Positions 18,301-25,766 of a stretch of DNA of 64,000 nucleotides are shown here, in pieces; position 1 is the first letter of the stretch; the number at the start of each line of letters is the position of its first letter. The notes under the pieces were generated by a model. The model searched no databases. It was not told the DNA's origin and was given only the letters and a program-made list of their open reading frames with translations. Origin of the DNA: an uncultured Bacteroidales bacterium (lineage in GTDB: Bacteria; Bacteroidota; Bacteroidia; Bacteroidales; P3); the NCBI GenBank assembly GCA_900315335.1, contig OMYR01000020.1, forward strand, positions 1 to 64,000. The letters are read 5' to 3'. The position numbers were made by a program, and so were the translations under genes.

Positions 18301-21221
18301 TTCAGTTGGCTGCTATGGATAATATGTCTTCAACAGGAGATGACGATTATTCGGACTTTACATCATCGGTTACACCACCTGAATTATTCAAGGGATTGAA
18401 AGACTCGTTATTGATTAGTACAGACTTTTCAAGCAATATGAAAATTGTTGAGGATAAAGAATATACTGGTTGGATTAAAGCATGGATAGATTGGAATAGA
18501 GATGGTGTATTTGATACTACGAAAGAACAGATTTATTCTGCTGCTGCACAAATCGGTGGTACAAATGCAACTATGATAGAGGTTCCAGACACTGCTTTGA
18601 ATGGTTATACACTTATGCGTGTAATTGTTTCTCAGGACGATACTGTTCATAATTTCGGACCAAATCCGGGAAACACTAAATACGAACCGATAGGTGCTGG
18701 CGAAATAGAAGATTACAAGATACATATTTCTCCTGCTCGTGACGTTAATGCGGAACTTACTCGTTTCGTTAATCCAGAACGTATAGATACCGTTGTTAAT
18801 ACGAAAGTCAAAGTGCGTTTGCGTAATGCAGGTAAGGCGGATTTGACTGCGGCAACCATTACCTGGATTTATGGTGAGGATACCAATGTCTATGATTGGA
18901 CTGGTTTGTTACATTCTTCGGAAATAGAAGACGTTGAGGTTGCCGAGGTGGAAATGAATTTGGGACACAACGAGTTCATAGCATACGTAGATGTTGAAGG
19001 AGAAGAGTATCGAAAGAATGATACGATAATCTTAAATAACTATGTACAACCTATATATACATTACCTTATCAAACATTCTTTGATGAGGAAGATTATGAA
19101 AATTATGACTTCTATGCTTACGAACCAGATCCTAAACGTAAGACAAATATTTGGCAGATGGGTACTCCGAGTGCAATAGAAAATGATATAATAAAATCTG
19201 CGTTCAGTAAACCTATTTGTTGGAAAACTAACTTAGAGGGTAAATATGATATAAACAACACCAGCATTTTGTATTCTCCTGTATTTGATATTTCAGAAAT
19301 TAAACCAGACACCTTGTCATTTATGATGAGAAGAGAGTTTGGTCCTGGTGCATCTGTAATTGTTGAATATATGAACTACAAAGGCGTATGGAAGACTTTG
19401 GGTGCGCAAGGTGATCCTTATGGAACTAATTGGTACGACAGCGAAGACGGATTTACGAAGAGTAATGTTGTTTGGGAAAAAGTTGTCTATTCAATGGAAG
19501 GCGTTAGTGGAGATTTAGGCAAGGTATTACAAATAAGATTTGTATTTAATTCTTTGGACGGACACACATCAGATGGCGTTGCTATCGATGATTTCAAACT
19601 TCAAAGAGCATTACGTGATTATGATGCCGGTGTTACAAAGATTGTTCTCACTCCTGATGATTTGCCTTCGTATGGTCAATACTTCTATCCGAAAGTAACT
19701 GTTCATAACTACGGTAAAAAGGAACTTACGTCGTTTAAGGTATGTTATTTGGCAGAAGATATGTTTATCACCCAATGTGAGAATGTTACTCAAACTATAC
19801 CTGTCGGAGGAGATTTGGACTATACATTCAATAATGGTAGATATTTGAATGTTTCAATGCCGGATCCATTCTCAGTAATGGCATACACTCAACTAAATCC
19901 TAACGACCTTTATACCGATAACGATACAGCATACGCTTACTTTGTAATAGGACCTTTGATGAAAGATGCTGGTATATTGGAAATAACTCAGCCATTGACA
20001 AAGGTTGCATCTAATGATCAGGTTCAAGTTGCAATCAAGATTAAGAACTATGGTATAGATCCTATTGAAGACTTACCTGTATATTATTCGGCAGGTAACT
20101 CCACAGTTTCGGAAACAATACATTTCGATCCTGCGTTGAACAATGGCGACGAATATGTATATACTTTCAAAACTTTATATACAACTCCGTTCGGAACGGT
20201 TAATTTGAAATCTTGGACTGCTCTTGATGGTGATACGTATAATGACAACGATACATTGTACAAACGTATCCAAACGGCGGTAGGTGCATTGGATTTAGAG
20301 GCTAAGTATATTGTTTTGGACGATGCTTCTCCTAACGATTACAAGATACAACTTGCGATAGCTAATCACTCTACACAACCTATCGATAGTATTCGAGTAC
20401 GTTATTATTTGAATGGAGATCCTAATGATTTTGTTGAAGAGTATTTCAGAGGTGGAGCTCCATTGAATGCTTCCGAAACGGGTTATCATATGTTCTCACG
20501 TACTATACCGCGAACGGTTTATCAAAGCATTTGTGCTCATATCGTGTTCGATGAAGACGAAAATCATAGCAATGATACCACTTGCACGCTTTATACGGGA
20601 TACAGAGATTTGCAGGCAGACACAATATTTGTGGAGCAAAACGTTAATCCGGATTGCAAAGTTCAGTTGGTAGCACACCATATAGGCACTTTGGCAGGTC
20701 ATGGTAAGGTAACGGCATACTATGTTGTCAATGGCGATTATTCAAATAAGGTAAAACAAGTATTTGATATTGCTTACGACGAGCCAACCAATAGACGATT
20801 GCAATTGACATTTGATAAACGCATACCACGTAATGAAAGCGGTCAGTACAATGTTACTGCTTGGGTTGAATATGCAAATGACATCAACTTGTCTAATGAT
20901 ACGACCAGCATAGTGAAGGTTCAGCAATTTGTCGGCATTGACGATGCTCAAACAACAAGTGAGAAGTTTATCGTTAAACAGAACATTCCGAATCCATTCA
21001 CTGATGAAACTGTTGTTGAAATAACAATTCCTGACAATGGAGAGATTAGTTTGATTGTTCAAGATATGAACGGACGTATGTTGTATTCCGATAAAGAAAA
21101 TTATTCGGCAGGTACGCATTACAAGACGCTTCCTCTTGCTCAATTACCGGCAGGTACGTATTATTACAGCGTTTATTACAATAAACAGAAGATTACTAAG
21201 AAGATGATTAAGATTAAATAA
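9330..21221 (+). CDS. Giant type IX-secreted surface protein with beta-helix, lamin-tail and GEVED domains
   Basis: 3963 residues. A signal peptide ends at LKAQ. Recognisable parts, with approximate residues: N-terminal jelly-roll-like region; a beta-sandwich module at 324-510, repeated in diverged form at 1761-1934 (both contain WDGV.D.V..VCY); right-handed parallel beta-helix regions at about 654-1150 and 2064-2495; a lamin-tail-like domain at 1344-1520 (RISEIQFYKD, SNCGSEDIDLSGF); a GEVED domain at about 2990-3130 (IDWNRDGVF, GEIEDYKI); a MAM-like domain at 3237-3430; and many CARDB-like modules (D.G...I..P, V.I.NYG) between and after these. Residues 3878-3963 form a type A sorting domain (NIPNPFTDET, LPAGTYYYSV, KMIKIK). 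The protein should pass the outer membrane by type IX secretion and be anchored or released at the surface. Adhesion is the likely role; no catalytic site is evident. It is monocistronic, ending at a perfect terminator. Confidence 0.92.
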   Translation: MKKVTVFALMVTLLAMFSLKAQITVNSSWDFENDMPTGWTSSSATNVTVEQNENLAINGEKFARVKKGSGDQYIQTSLITVPAGQQVRLEFNHLPMTNSSCRIQLVPMTGNPISINGANVYDNKFRPGISGTGNSFKYTTYYSEGMNISSVSNLKPSMWRHEIFYLTNKIPNGETQFYIKFLMPASAGDNGYGWLIDDVKIYTTNASSATVPRFNNVISCPDLSNYPYCSDAEIEFQLSSQTSTLTSFADSLCIEYYTPGNTDITRVPLTLSDNGNYVATIPYTGIDSTVFWRAIVSDVLGNQTFFPYVGTFQEFKYVRPYTGNAPIKTSGTSSAALVFSTKFPKVSHQIRYSAQELKAAGYSAGMIGGFFINIKSRPTGTVVLDNFKVYMGSIDPMDMLDESSQYEKVSMYKSAASYTLPDQGWQYLEFDDGNTFTWDGVTDIVLKVCYDGTATYGETKVESYSSGNDNQYKTHIFEQGTTVTTMACTGMFNTSGGLVASKPNLRFNFMNKCYFRFDPGIRQDSLLSVAAAEDCNDALSHMYTIEANTNTTLKVMLRNDGLDTLRIVRVKWMLDNDILTIDSSTWTGIMKPLDPITKIPQDTAMQYIATTTFQAPRGVHNLKIWVELPPDQDTINYNYDNDTIEVKLFVIDGSMSGTYAIGGAVEGVDGLDQFETFDDAFIMMINSTIGGPCVFKIATNNKDSIYYQAIDFPKCIQGISEENTLTFINDSPTYKVVFSPIIKYSEDKKALNLQTNYIFNLHNNKYMKFENIAFSLPDTAKTVISNASSFNMITLNDTSEYIKFSRCKFLSYGKTTKNYDRISSAINIYNSKHIEIDNCLFDTPAKTIISIQGANPYDKIYDINIANCIFNIVTDGIGLMTENAINVSYAWDLDIIGNKFITPNEEMSNYSNLTSVYYALSLNDIATMNLVKNIFNLYSLSGMSLNSVDNSIFANNMLSLDNLNTNAIAYNQYGIYLQSGSNNKIVYNNVYSRSLNQSTKRTHGFALGTPTLISESNIVKNNIIVSEGYGYAISYRPSTVIETNKYDFDFSNNFYYKKNTGSNQNLPLFSYNGSNTTDTSDWKTQTKDTISSFNEDPLFDSWGDELFTTCINLCAKGTTIEGVTHDYYNKERPSEPEKKPCIGAREFDPPLNNIYVFETGLKDFSPVSDRTYTDCEFADETIYVKFKNLSTNTIPENTLHLNYAINGDSLVAPVIFADSIEPNVEKYFEFPATHNFTALNGNQTFELVAYSVLDIDSVKTNDTTSAKIISYYRLPAFPDQNISVKYGETATIDVTELCPNDSVYWFYTPDDTVAFYKGHSFETGNLYSDSIIYFARREETPLVRISEIQFYKDPAKQGSTQQLPNYISTNNAYEISNCGSEDIDLSGFKFLSYTGASITKVNGTYTFPTNYILKGHSSVVMVAVNSLTVPNDVAIAVDANKFKFSNASAKGGLAIQNAAGTYIDAVTFNGAKFAAAMNVPTSVWDDTEGTVTPLTTSAGVIRNDVKGTTFESWTVADEFSPMTIGTYDDNLSDPTENLCLGHLTTYKITITDIPNFDPGISEIRINDISSENNDQDNPYKSCGLGESTISVTISNTGLQNLNAIPLVCEVYENGTLINTFNANYNGNIEQFGSTQYTFTETIDLTATETTKDYIFKIYTAHDQDIIHNNDTMYMYITSLQTPPAPTTTPVTIDYATSAILTVDSEYQILWFEDETTSNVLAEGDTYETPILYAADTFYTEAFIMTPKTTPIGADSAAVTSSAPAPSIFNAKTKNIKEQYLLKADTLISYGYGEGLINAISSKITTITTSKASIDYSSYIIRMGTTDQQELNTWENGLTTVYDGTLSISKTADANKWKTISFDEPYYWDGVSDLVVEVCYSLTNTATVTTLTTTTGYNGTIGIKDASKSVCESTNAPTSYTKMPYLSLDMTLYGCHSQRVPVIVNVQNAPTCDAGATAIVSPVDESITSGETLPVQVEIKNYGSDPLTSVIIEWNVNGVAQTPYTFTPTTPIVQNATAVASVGSYTFTSGVVIIEANVKLECDNTLGNDTVSRQFAACLGKDAQTTTLTINPDDGDYATINEAIEDLKVSGICGPIVFELTSDIYDEKIQIPAIKGVTETNTITFKGENAVITYTGSEEKDYLLSLDSAANISFEGIVFEAGATHDVVVDLKNTDDVSFYKTTFNAPVLTNPTMILVNMSAMNNNISFVADTFNNGNTSIYLASQKDNLKAQNIQIDSCVFTDFRASAAVVNDIENMMFRFNKLMSHANDFIADATQFYNISGVSEIGANEIVLSNSTSKIRNAIVVRNASFEDINPLSIVNNSISLTGTTKASKTYGIDVDSSNFVNIYYNTILINIASSNTSSRNLFVGKANTNVVVRNNNLDNQCGGYAYYVEGDGSQVLLSDNNNYTTKANKFTYWGNKDCATITALHTANTFEANSVSVENKFRADTCLEFLYPTDIVYKAEPLDAYTTDIYGNVRHDVPKPTIGAYEYQFTPIDAGVVRIISPVSNTSYIEGDDIVVNVVTKNFGSQTISSLKMTAELKGHKEDATPFQTITETYTGSIESLDTLVYNFTDKLVAVLNTPSSDSLFVQIYTELVGDTNTYNDTMSLKIKVIPGKDLAVTSTKKQDANNKCGVNMRQQKIEAVIKNVGNKAVVAGDVINITYEIRGLSGGLKETATEQITFPYTYTNSSGNSVTLQSLQPNATIQYYTFVTTANLESTNGRDTSWTIRTFAKLSDDNNPLNDTSASVTFQSFVSPVPTIAHDTSVYYATYASVRSTHVDSLSIRWSHDSTDATPFYKPTAYAASTTLKIVKPIYADTSFYTNVLSKNAGACPSYFTKVTVHVKERCQSDIAALAIVEPPAQPKKAYTFMSEDTVKVKLTNYGTQTQTGFNISCSIKPTTPANAQPVIYTEQCDANIMMDDTVIYAFKKMFDFTEKKTTYEIKVWIENAADCVNTNDTTPAIKVIPLNAMTNDSKTVGDSKSLDITRVQLAAMDNMSSTGDDDYSDFTSSVTPPELFKGLKDSLLISTDFSSNMKIVEDKEYTGWIKAWIDWNRDGVFDTTKEQIYSAAAQIGGTNATMIEVPDTALNGYTLMRVIVSQDDTVHNFGPNPGNTKYEPIGAGEIEDYKIHISPARDVNAELTRFVNPERIDTVVNTKVKVRLRNAGKADLTAATITWIYGEDTNVYDWTGLLHSSEIEDVEVAEVEMNLGHNEFIAYVDVEGEEYRKNDTIILNNYVQPIYTLPYQTFFDEEDYENYDFYAYEPDPKRKTNIWQMGTPSAIENDIIKSAFSKPICWKTNLEGKYDINNTSILYSPVFDISEIKPDTLSFMMRREFGPGASVIVEYMNYKGVWKTLGAQGDPYGTNWYDSEDGFTKSNVVWEKVVYSMEGVSGDLGKVLQIRFVFNSLDGHTSDGVAIDDFKLQRALRDYDAGVTKIVLTPDDLPSYGQYFYPKVTVHNYGKKELTSFKVCYLAEDMFITQCENVTQTIPVGGDLDYTFNNGRYLNVSMPDPFSVMAYTQLNPNDLYTDNDTAYAYFVIGPLMKDAGILEITQPLTKVASNDQVQVAIKIKNYGIDPIEDLPVYYSAGNSTVSETIHFDPALNNGDEYVYTFKTLYTTPFGTVNLKSWTALDGDTYNDNDTLYKRIQTAVGALDLEAKYIVLDDASPNDYKIQLAIANHSTQPIDSIRVRYYLNGDPNDFVEEYFRGGAPLNASETGYHMFSRTIPRTVYQSICAHIVFDEDENHSNDTTCTLYTGYRDLQADTIFVEQNVNPDCKVQLVAHHIGTLAGHGKVTAYYVVNGDYSNKVKQVFDIAYDEPTNRRLQLTFDKRIPRNESGQYNVTAWVEYANDINLSNDTTSIVKVQQFVGIDDAQTTSEKFIVKQNIPNPFTDETVVEITIPDNGEISLIVQDMNGRMLYSDKENYSAGTHYKTLPLAQLPAGTYYYSVYYNKQKITKKMIKIK

Positions 21222-21263
21222 AACAATCGTAATCGAAATTGGTAAAACAATAAATGATTTGAC

Positions 21264-21305
21264 AACGACAAGACATCTGAAAAGCGATGTCTTGTCGTTT
21301 TGTTT
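21264..21305 (+). terminator. Terminator of the giant protein gene
   Basis: Perfect 14-bp stem (21264-21277 with 21286-21299), 8-base loop and a T-rich tail (TTTTGTTTT). Confidence 0.88.
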
Positions 21306-21350
21306 TAAGTTATATATAATGTTATAAAAATAAATAGTGATAAGGAAAAT

Positions 21351-21434
21351 TTAATATTTAATATTATGAAATTAGTGTTAAACATCAGCAAAATAATATT
21401 AAACATCAGTAGAATAGTATTAAACACTAATTTT
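21351..21434. repeat. 21-bp degenerate tandem repeat, array R3 (4 units)
   Basis: Units start at 21351, 21372, 21393 and 21414; typical content is ATTAAACATCAGTA and TTAAACACTAATTTT. It lies between the terminator of the giant gene and the dinB promoter. In the minus-strand reading it spells hydrophobic heptads such as VFNTILL and MFNIILL. Together with the terminator it accounts for most of the roughly 310-base gap. Confidence 0.8.
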
Positions 21435-21498
21435 ACGAATAGTGTTAATATTGAATTTTGATGATATAGGGTTATTTCTTCAACTGAATGAAAAGTAT

Positions 21499-21506
21499 TA
21501 ATTTTG
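21499..21506 (+). promoter_or_regulatory. Probable -7 element of dinB (TAATTTTG)
   Basis: It lies 27 bases upstream of the ATG at 21534 and overlaps the more upstream in-frame ATG at 21504, which is why the later start is chosen. Confidence 0.55.
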
Positions 21507-21533
21507 CAAATCAAATTCAATTTTCGGGTTTTT

Positions 21534-22589
21534 ATGCGAAAGATTATACATTTGGATATGGACGCTTTCTATGCTTCGGTTGAGCAACGAGATAACAAAT
21601 CGTTGCGAGGAAAACCTATTGCCGTTGGGAGAGATATGCAACGAGGTGTTGTTGCAACGGCTTCTTATGAAGCAAGAAAATTCGGCGTCCATTCTGCAAT
21701 GTCTATCGCAAAAGCCAAACAACTTTGCAAGGAGCTTATAATCGTTCCGCCCCGATTTGAGGTCTATAAAGAAGTATCGCAACAGATACATTCGCTTATG
21801 CACAAATATACCGATATAATAGAACCTATTTCTTTGGACGAGGCTTTTATGGACGTAACCGATAACAAGGTGGGCGAGGAATTGGCTGTCAATATTGCGC
21901 GGCAATTGAAAAAGGAAATATTGTATGAAACTCTTTTGACTTCTTCGGCAGGTGTTTCGTACAATAAGTTTTTAGCAAAAATCGCTTCCGATTGGAAAAA
22001 GCCGAATGGATTGAAAGTTATTCACCCTTCACAAGCCCAAAAATTTATTGATGAATTAAAGGTTGAGAAAATATGGGGAATAGGGCCGAAAACTCTTCAA
22101 AAGATGCACTCCTTAGGTATCTATAACGGCAAACAACTAAGAGAAAAAAGTTTGTTTGATTTGGCGAAATATTTTGGTAAAATGGGAGGTGTTTTCTATG
22201 ACTACGCACATGGGATTGATAATAGGGAAGTGGTGAGTTCGTGGAAAAGAAAATCGGTTAGTTGTGAGCATACGTTGGAAGAGGATATTAGTGATAAGAC
22301 GTCAATCATTGTTGCCTTGTATAATGTTGTCTTGGATTTGGTAACACGTATTGAAAAATCGGAATTTAAGGGCAAGCGTTTGACATTAAAGATAAAATAC
22401 CACGATTTCACTATCCAAACCCGCTCTTTGTCACAAAACCAAATTCTTGATACGAAAGAAAAAATTCTTCCGCTTGCAAAAGAACTTATTGCCTCCATTC
22501 CTTATCAGCAAAAGGCTGTTCGTTTGATTGGTTTGGGAGTATCGGAAGAGGATAAGCCCAAAAGCATAGAGGCAACCTTATTCAATTAA
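21534..22589 (+). CDS. dinB: DNA polymerase IV (Y family)
   Basis: 351 residues from the chosen start, the usual length for DinB. The first catalytic motif is LDMDAFYASVEQRD near the N-terminus, and the second acidic pair is in SLDEAFMDVT (about residue 103). The palm, fingers and thumb are followed by the little-finger domain with KIKYHDFTIQTRS. It performs error-prone translesion synthesis. An upstream ATG at 21504 would add ten residues not typical of the family and overlaps the probable promoter. I see no LexA-type operator in the short upstream region. Confidence 0.93.
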   Translation: MRKIIHLDMDAFYASVEQRDNKSLRGKPIAVGRDMQRGVVATASYEARKFGVHSAMSIAKAKQLCKELIIVPPRFEVYKEVSQQIHSLMHKYTDIIEPISLDEAFMDVTDNKVGEELAVNIARQLKKEILYETLLTSSAGVSYNKFLAKIASDWKKPNGLKVIHPSQAQKFIDELKVEKIWGIGPKTLQKMHSLGIYNGKQLREKSLFDLAKYFGKMGGVFYDYAHGIDNREVVSSWKRKSVSCEHTLEEDISDKTSIIVALYNVVLDLVTRIEKSEFKGKRLTLKIKYHDFTIQTRSLSQNQILDTKEKILPLAKELIASIPYQQKAVRLIGLGVSEEDKPKSIEATLFN

Positions 22590-22679
22590 TATCTTTATAG
22601 GTGATGTAACTTTCGGTTGAGTGCTTTAAGCGAAATTGTAAAAAACTATTTATACGATATAAGTAATCAATAATTTTTG

Positions 22680-22687
22680 TATCTTTG
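22680..22687 (+). promoter_or_regulatory. Probable -7 element of the EamA-aguB-aguA set (TATCTTTG)
   Basis: Matches TAnnTTTG and lies 38 bases upstream of the ATG at 22726. The alternative ATG at 22696 is only 8 bases downstream, too close to a transcription start, which favours 22726. A second TAATTTTG lies at 22709-22716. Confidence 0.55.
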
Positions 22688-22725
22688 CACATCGAATGAT
22701 TGGGCATATAATTTTGCTAAGTACA

Positions 22726-23616
22726 ATGGAGAAAAGAAAGTTATACGGATACATATCGATAATTTTATCGGCTATACTTTGGGGAGCAAGTTTTGTTTGG
22801 TCTAAGGGTCTGCTCAACGACGGTTTTCCTGTTTTTACAATTGTAACTATTAGAATTATCATAGCGTCTGTTATACTTCTTTTGATTTTTGCTACAACGA
22901 AGAAATTGGAAAAGATACGCAAAAAAGATTTGGGTGTATTTTTTTTATTGGCATTCCTTGAACCTTTTCTGTATTTTATAGGTGAAAACGGGGGATTGAA
23001 GTATGTTTCTTCGTCTTTCGCATCTATGATGATAGCATTAATACCGATTTTTGTGGCATTTACAATGTACTTTGTCTTTAAGGAAAAACTTAGAAAGGAA
23101 TTACTTTTTGGAGTTATAGCAAGTATTTTGGGTGTTGTGATGATGTCGTATGGCGAAGAAGAAACTCTTGTCAGTTTCAAGGGAATTATGTTGCTGATGT
23201 TGGCAGTACTGACGGCTGCTGCATATAGTGTAACTCTTCAAGTGTTGATTAAACGCGGTTATGGACCTGTAACTATCACAACTTGGCAGAATATACTCGC
23301 TTTGGTGTTTTTTGTACCTTGTTTTTTTATTTTTGATTTCAAAACATCATTGGAACTACATTGGACAGCGAAAAATATAATTGATTTGATTTGTTTGGGA
23401 GTCTTATGTTCGGCAGGAGCATACGGATTTTATTCCAATGCAGCCAAGATGCTATCGGTATCAAAGATAGCGATTTTTACAAATTTGATTCCTGTTGTAA
23501 CGATAATCATCGCTGTGAGTGTAGGACAGGAAAGCGTAACATTATTAAAGGCTTTGGGAATACTAATTGCCGTTAGTGGAGTTATATTTTCGCAAAGCAA
23601 TATTTTTAAGAAATAA
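22726..23616 (+). CDS. EamA/DMT-family transporter
   Basis: 296 residues from the chosen start, the usual length for a ten-helix EamA transporter, with the two repeated halves each beginning with a typical segment (SAILWGASFVWSKG and TAAAYSVTLQVLIKRG). It is an inner-membrane carrier of small metabolites; the substrate cannot be read from the sequence. It lies 18 bp upstream of the N-carbamoylputrescine amidase gene and probably shares its transcript. A link to polyamine, agmatine or arginine transport is only suggested by position. Confidence 0.88.
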   Translation: MEKRKLYGYISIILSAILWGASFVWSKGLLNDGFPVFTIVTIRIIIASVILLLIFATTKKLEKIRKKDLGVFFLLAFLEPFLYFIGENGGLKYVSSSFASMMIALIPIFVAFTMYFVFKEKLRKELLFGVIASILGVVMMSYGEEETLVSFKGIMLLMLAVLTAAAYSVTLQVLIKRGYGPVTITTWQNILALVFFVPCFFIFDFKTSLELHWTAKNIIDLICLGVLCSAGAYGFYSNAAKMLSVSKIAIFTNLIPVVTIIIAVSVGQESVTLLKALGILIAVSGVIFSQSNIFKK

Positions 23617-23634
23617 TTTAAGGTTATTAACGGT

Positions 23635-24501
23635 ATGAATGTTAAAGTAGGATTGATGCAAATGTCTTGTACAAAAAACAAGGCGGACAATATAGAAAAA
23701 ACCATAAATAATATAAGGGATTTGGCAAATAAAGGTGCGAACATAATATGTATGCAAGAGTTGTTTGCGTCTTTATATTTCTGCGATGTGGAAGATTATG
23801 ATAATTTTTCTCTCGCAGAGAGTGTGCCGGGCGATACGACAGAAAAATTATGTGCGTTAGCAAAAGAATTGAATGTTGTCATTGTCGCTTCTTTGTTTGA
23901 GAAATGTATGGCGGGGCTTTATTATAATACAACTGCCGTTATTGATGCAGACGGAACGTATCTTGGTAAATATCGTAAGAGTCATATACCTGACGATCCG
24001 GGATATTACGAAAAATTTTATTTTACCCCGGGCGATTTGGGATACAAAGTATTTAAGACCAAGTTCGCCACTATCGGAGTTTTGATTTGTTGGGATCAGT
24101 GGTATCCGGAGGCTTCCCGCTTGACGGCTATGAAAGGCGCTCAAATTATATTTTATCCAACGGCTATCGGTTGGGCATCTTCGCAAGACGAAGCAACCAA
24201 CAAAGAACAGTATTATGCTTGGCAAACCATTCAACGCTCACACGCAATAGCCAACGGCATTCATACTGTTTCTGTCAATCGTACAGGAAAAGAAGGTGAT
24301 ATGATTTTCTGGGGTGGTAGCTTTGTTAGTAATCCTTTCGGTACATTGCTTTATGAGGGTTCGCACGATAAGGAAGAGAACGCCGTAGTTGAATTGAATT
24401 TGGACGAAACAGATTCCTATAAAGTGCATTGGCCGTTTTATAGAGATAGAAGAATAGATACTTATTCCAATATAACAAAACGCAGCGACTTGGAAGAATA
24501 G
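23635..24501 (+). CDS. aguB: N-carbamoylputrescine amidase
   Basis: 288 residues, a nitrilase-superfamily carbon-nitrogen hydrolase with the full catalytic set: Glu42 (CMQELF), Lys115 (KYRKSHIPDD) and Cys152 (LICWDQWYPE). The C-terminal FYRDRRIDTY is typical of the AguB group. It hydrolyses N-carbamoylputrescine to putrescine, CO2 and ammonia in the cytoplasm. The next gene encodes agmatine deiminase, which makes its substrate, and this pairing supports the specific name. Confidence 0.93.
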   Translation: MNVKVGLMQMSCTKNKADNIEKTINNIRDLANKGANIICMQELFASLYFCDVEDYDNFSLAESVPGDTTEKLCALAKELNVVIVASLFEKCMAGLYYNTTAVIDADGTYLGKYRKSHIPDDPGYYEKFYFTPGDLGYKVFKTKFATIGVLICWDQWYPEASRLTAMKGAQIIFYPTAIGWASSQDEATNKEQYYAWQTIQRSHAIANGIHTVSVNRTGKEGDMIFWGGSFVSNPFGTLLYEGSHDKEENAVVELNLDETDSYKVHWPFYRDRRIDTYSNITKRSDLEE

Positions 24502-24562
24502 CTTTTTTAATTACAAAAACATTTCAGCGTTTATATTCGCTCAAATAGAAATACGATAAAAG

Positions 24563-25633
24563 ATGACGGATAATATAAAAAACAATATATTGCCATTAAG
24601 CGAAAGAGATTTACCAATAAAGCATGGATTTTATTTTCCTGCCGAGTGGCACAAACATACAAGTACATGGCTATCGTATCCACACAATGAAAATTCGTGG
24701 CCGGGAAAAATATCGGCGATATTCCCTTACTACAACGAATTTATAAAACATTTGTCCAAAGATGAGATTGTAAATATCAATGTATTGGACGAAGCGATGC
24801 AACAACGTGTGCAAAAGCAGTTGCAAGACAATGGAACAAATATGGGTAATGTGAGATTTCATTTGTTTGCAACCAATGACGCTTGGATAAGAGACCATGG
24901 CCCTGCGTTTGTAATCAATGATAATTCAAAGGCTGTTGTCAATTGGAAATATAATGCTTGGGGCGACAAATATCCTTACGATAAAGACAATTTAATACCC
25001 GAAAAAATTGCGTCTTATTTGAATTTGATGCGATTTGATAGCGATATAGTTATGGAGGGTGGCAGCGTTGATTTTAATGGTAAGAAAGATGTTTTGACTA
25101 CCGAAAGTTGTCTTTTGAATGAAAACCGTAATCCCGATTATTCGCAAAAAGAAATAGAAGAATATTTGCATTCTTATTATAATGTAGATAATATTATTTG
25201 GTTAAAAGACGGAGTTGAGGGTGATGATACCGACGGACATGTTGATGATTTGACTCGTTTTGTTAATGAAGACACCATTCTGACAATGGTAAGCGAGGAC
25301 AAGCATAGCGAGGATTACAAAGCCTTGAATGAGAATTTGAAGATTTTGAAGTCCTGCCGCTTGAATAATGGCAAACAGCCGACAATTATCGAGATGCTTA
25401 TGCCAAAAGAAGTCATATACGAAGACCAAAAGCTGCCTGCTTCTTACGCTAATTTCTATATTGCCAACAACAAGGTTATTGTTCCGTTATACAAAAACAC
25501 AAATGACGATAAGGCTATGCAGATTTTTGAGCAGGTATTCAAAGATAGGCAGGTTATAGGCATTGATTCAACCGATATTGTGTGGGGATTGGGAAGTTTT
25601 CATTGTTTAAGCCAGCAAGAACCCGATATTTAG
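24563..25633 (+). CDS. aguA: Agmatine deiminase
   Basis: 356 residues, a full-length member of the PPAD guanidino-modifying family. Visible motifs are NDAWIRDHGPAF, MEGGSVDFNG, DTDGHVDD and the C-terminal GSFHCLSQQEP with the nucleophile at Cys348. It converts agmatine to N-carbamoylputrescine and ammonia. It lies 61 bp after aguB. An arginine decarboxylase is not in the window, so agmatine may come from elsewhere on the chromosome or from outside the cell. Confidence 0.94.
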   Translation: MTDNIKNNILPLSERDLPIKHGFYFPAEWHKHTSTWLSYPHNENSWPGKISAIFPYYNEFIKHLSKDEIVNINVLDEAMQQRVQKQLQDNGTNMGNVRFHLFATNDAWIRDHGPAFVINDNSKAVVNWKYNAWGDKYPYDKDNLIPEKIASYLNLMRFDSDIVMEGGSVDFNGKKDVLTTESCLLNENRNPDYSQKEIEEYLHSYYNVDNIIWLKDGVEGDDTDGHVDDLTRFVNEDTILTMVSEDKHSEDYKALNENLKILKSCRLNNGKQPTIIEMLMPKEVIYEDQKLPASYANFYIANNKVIVPLYKNTNDDKAMQIFEQVFKDRQVIGIDSTDIVWGLGSFHCLSQQEPDI

Positions 25634-25637
25634 AAAA

Positions 25638-25742
25638 TTAATGTGTGAGATTATTTTACCGGTGTTTAACACTAATTTATTAATGTGTGAGATTATTTCA
25701 ATGATGTTTAACACTGATAAAATAATAAGTGGGAAGAAATAA
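25638..25742. repeat. 21-bp degenerate tandem repeat, array R4 (5 units)
   Basis: Units start at 25638, 25659, 25680, 25701 and 25722 with no indel. Units 1 and 3 differ at one base, and units 2 and 4 are close to each other, so the array looks like an alternating two-unit (42-bp) pattern. It fills the space between aguA and the WG-repeat gene. Confidence 0.85.
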
Positions 25743-25766
25743 ATGATAAGACTAAAAAATATAAAG

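Noticed and set aside
21305-21520. Reading frame of hydrophobic heptads (VFNTILL, MFNIILL)
   Set aside because: It is the translation of repeat array R3, whose period is a multiple of three; not a gene.
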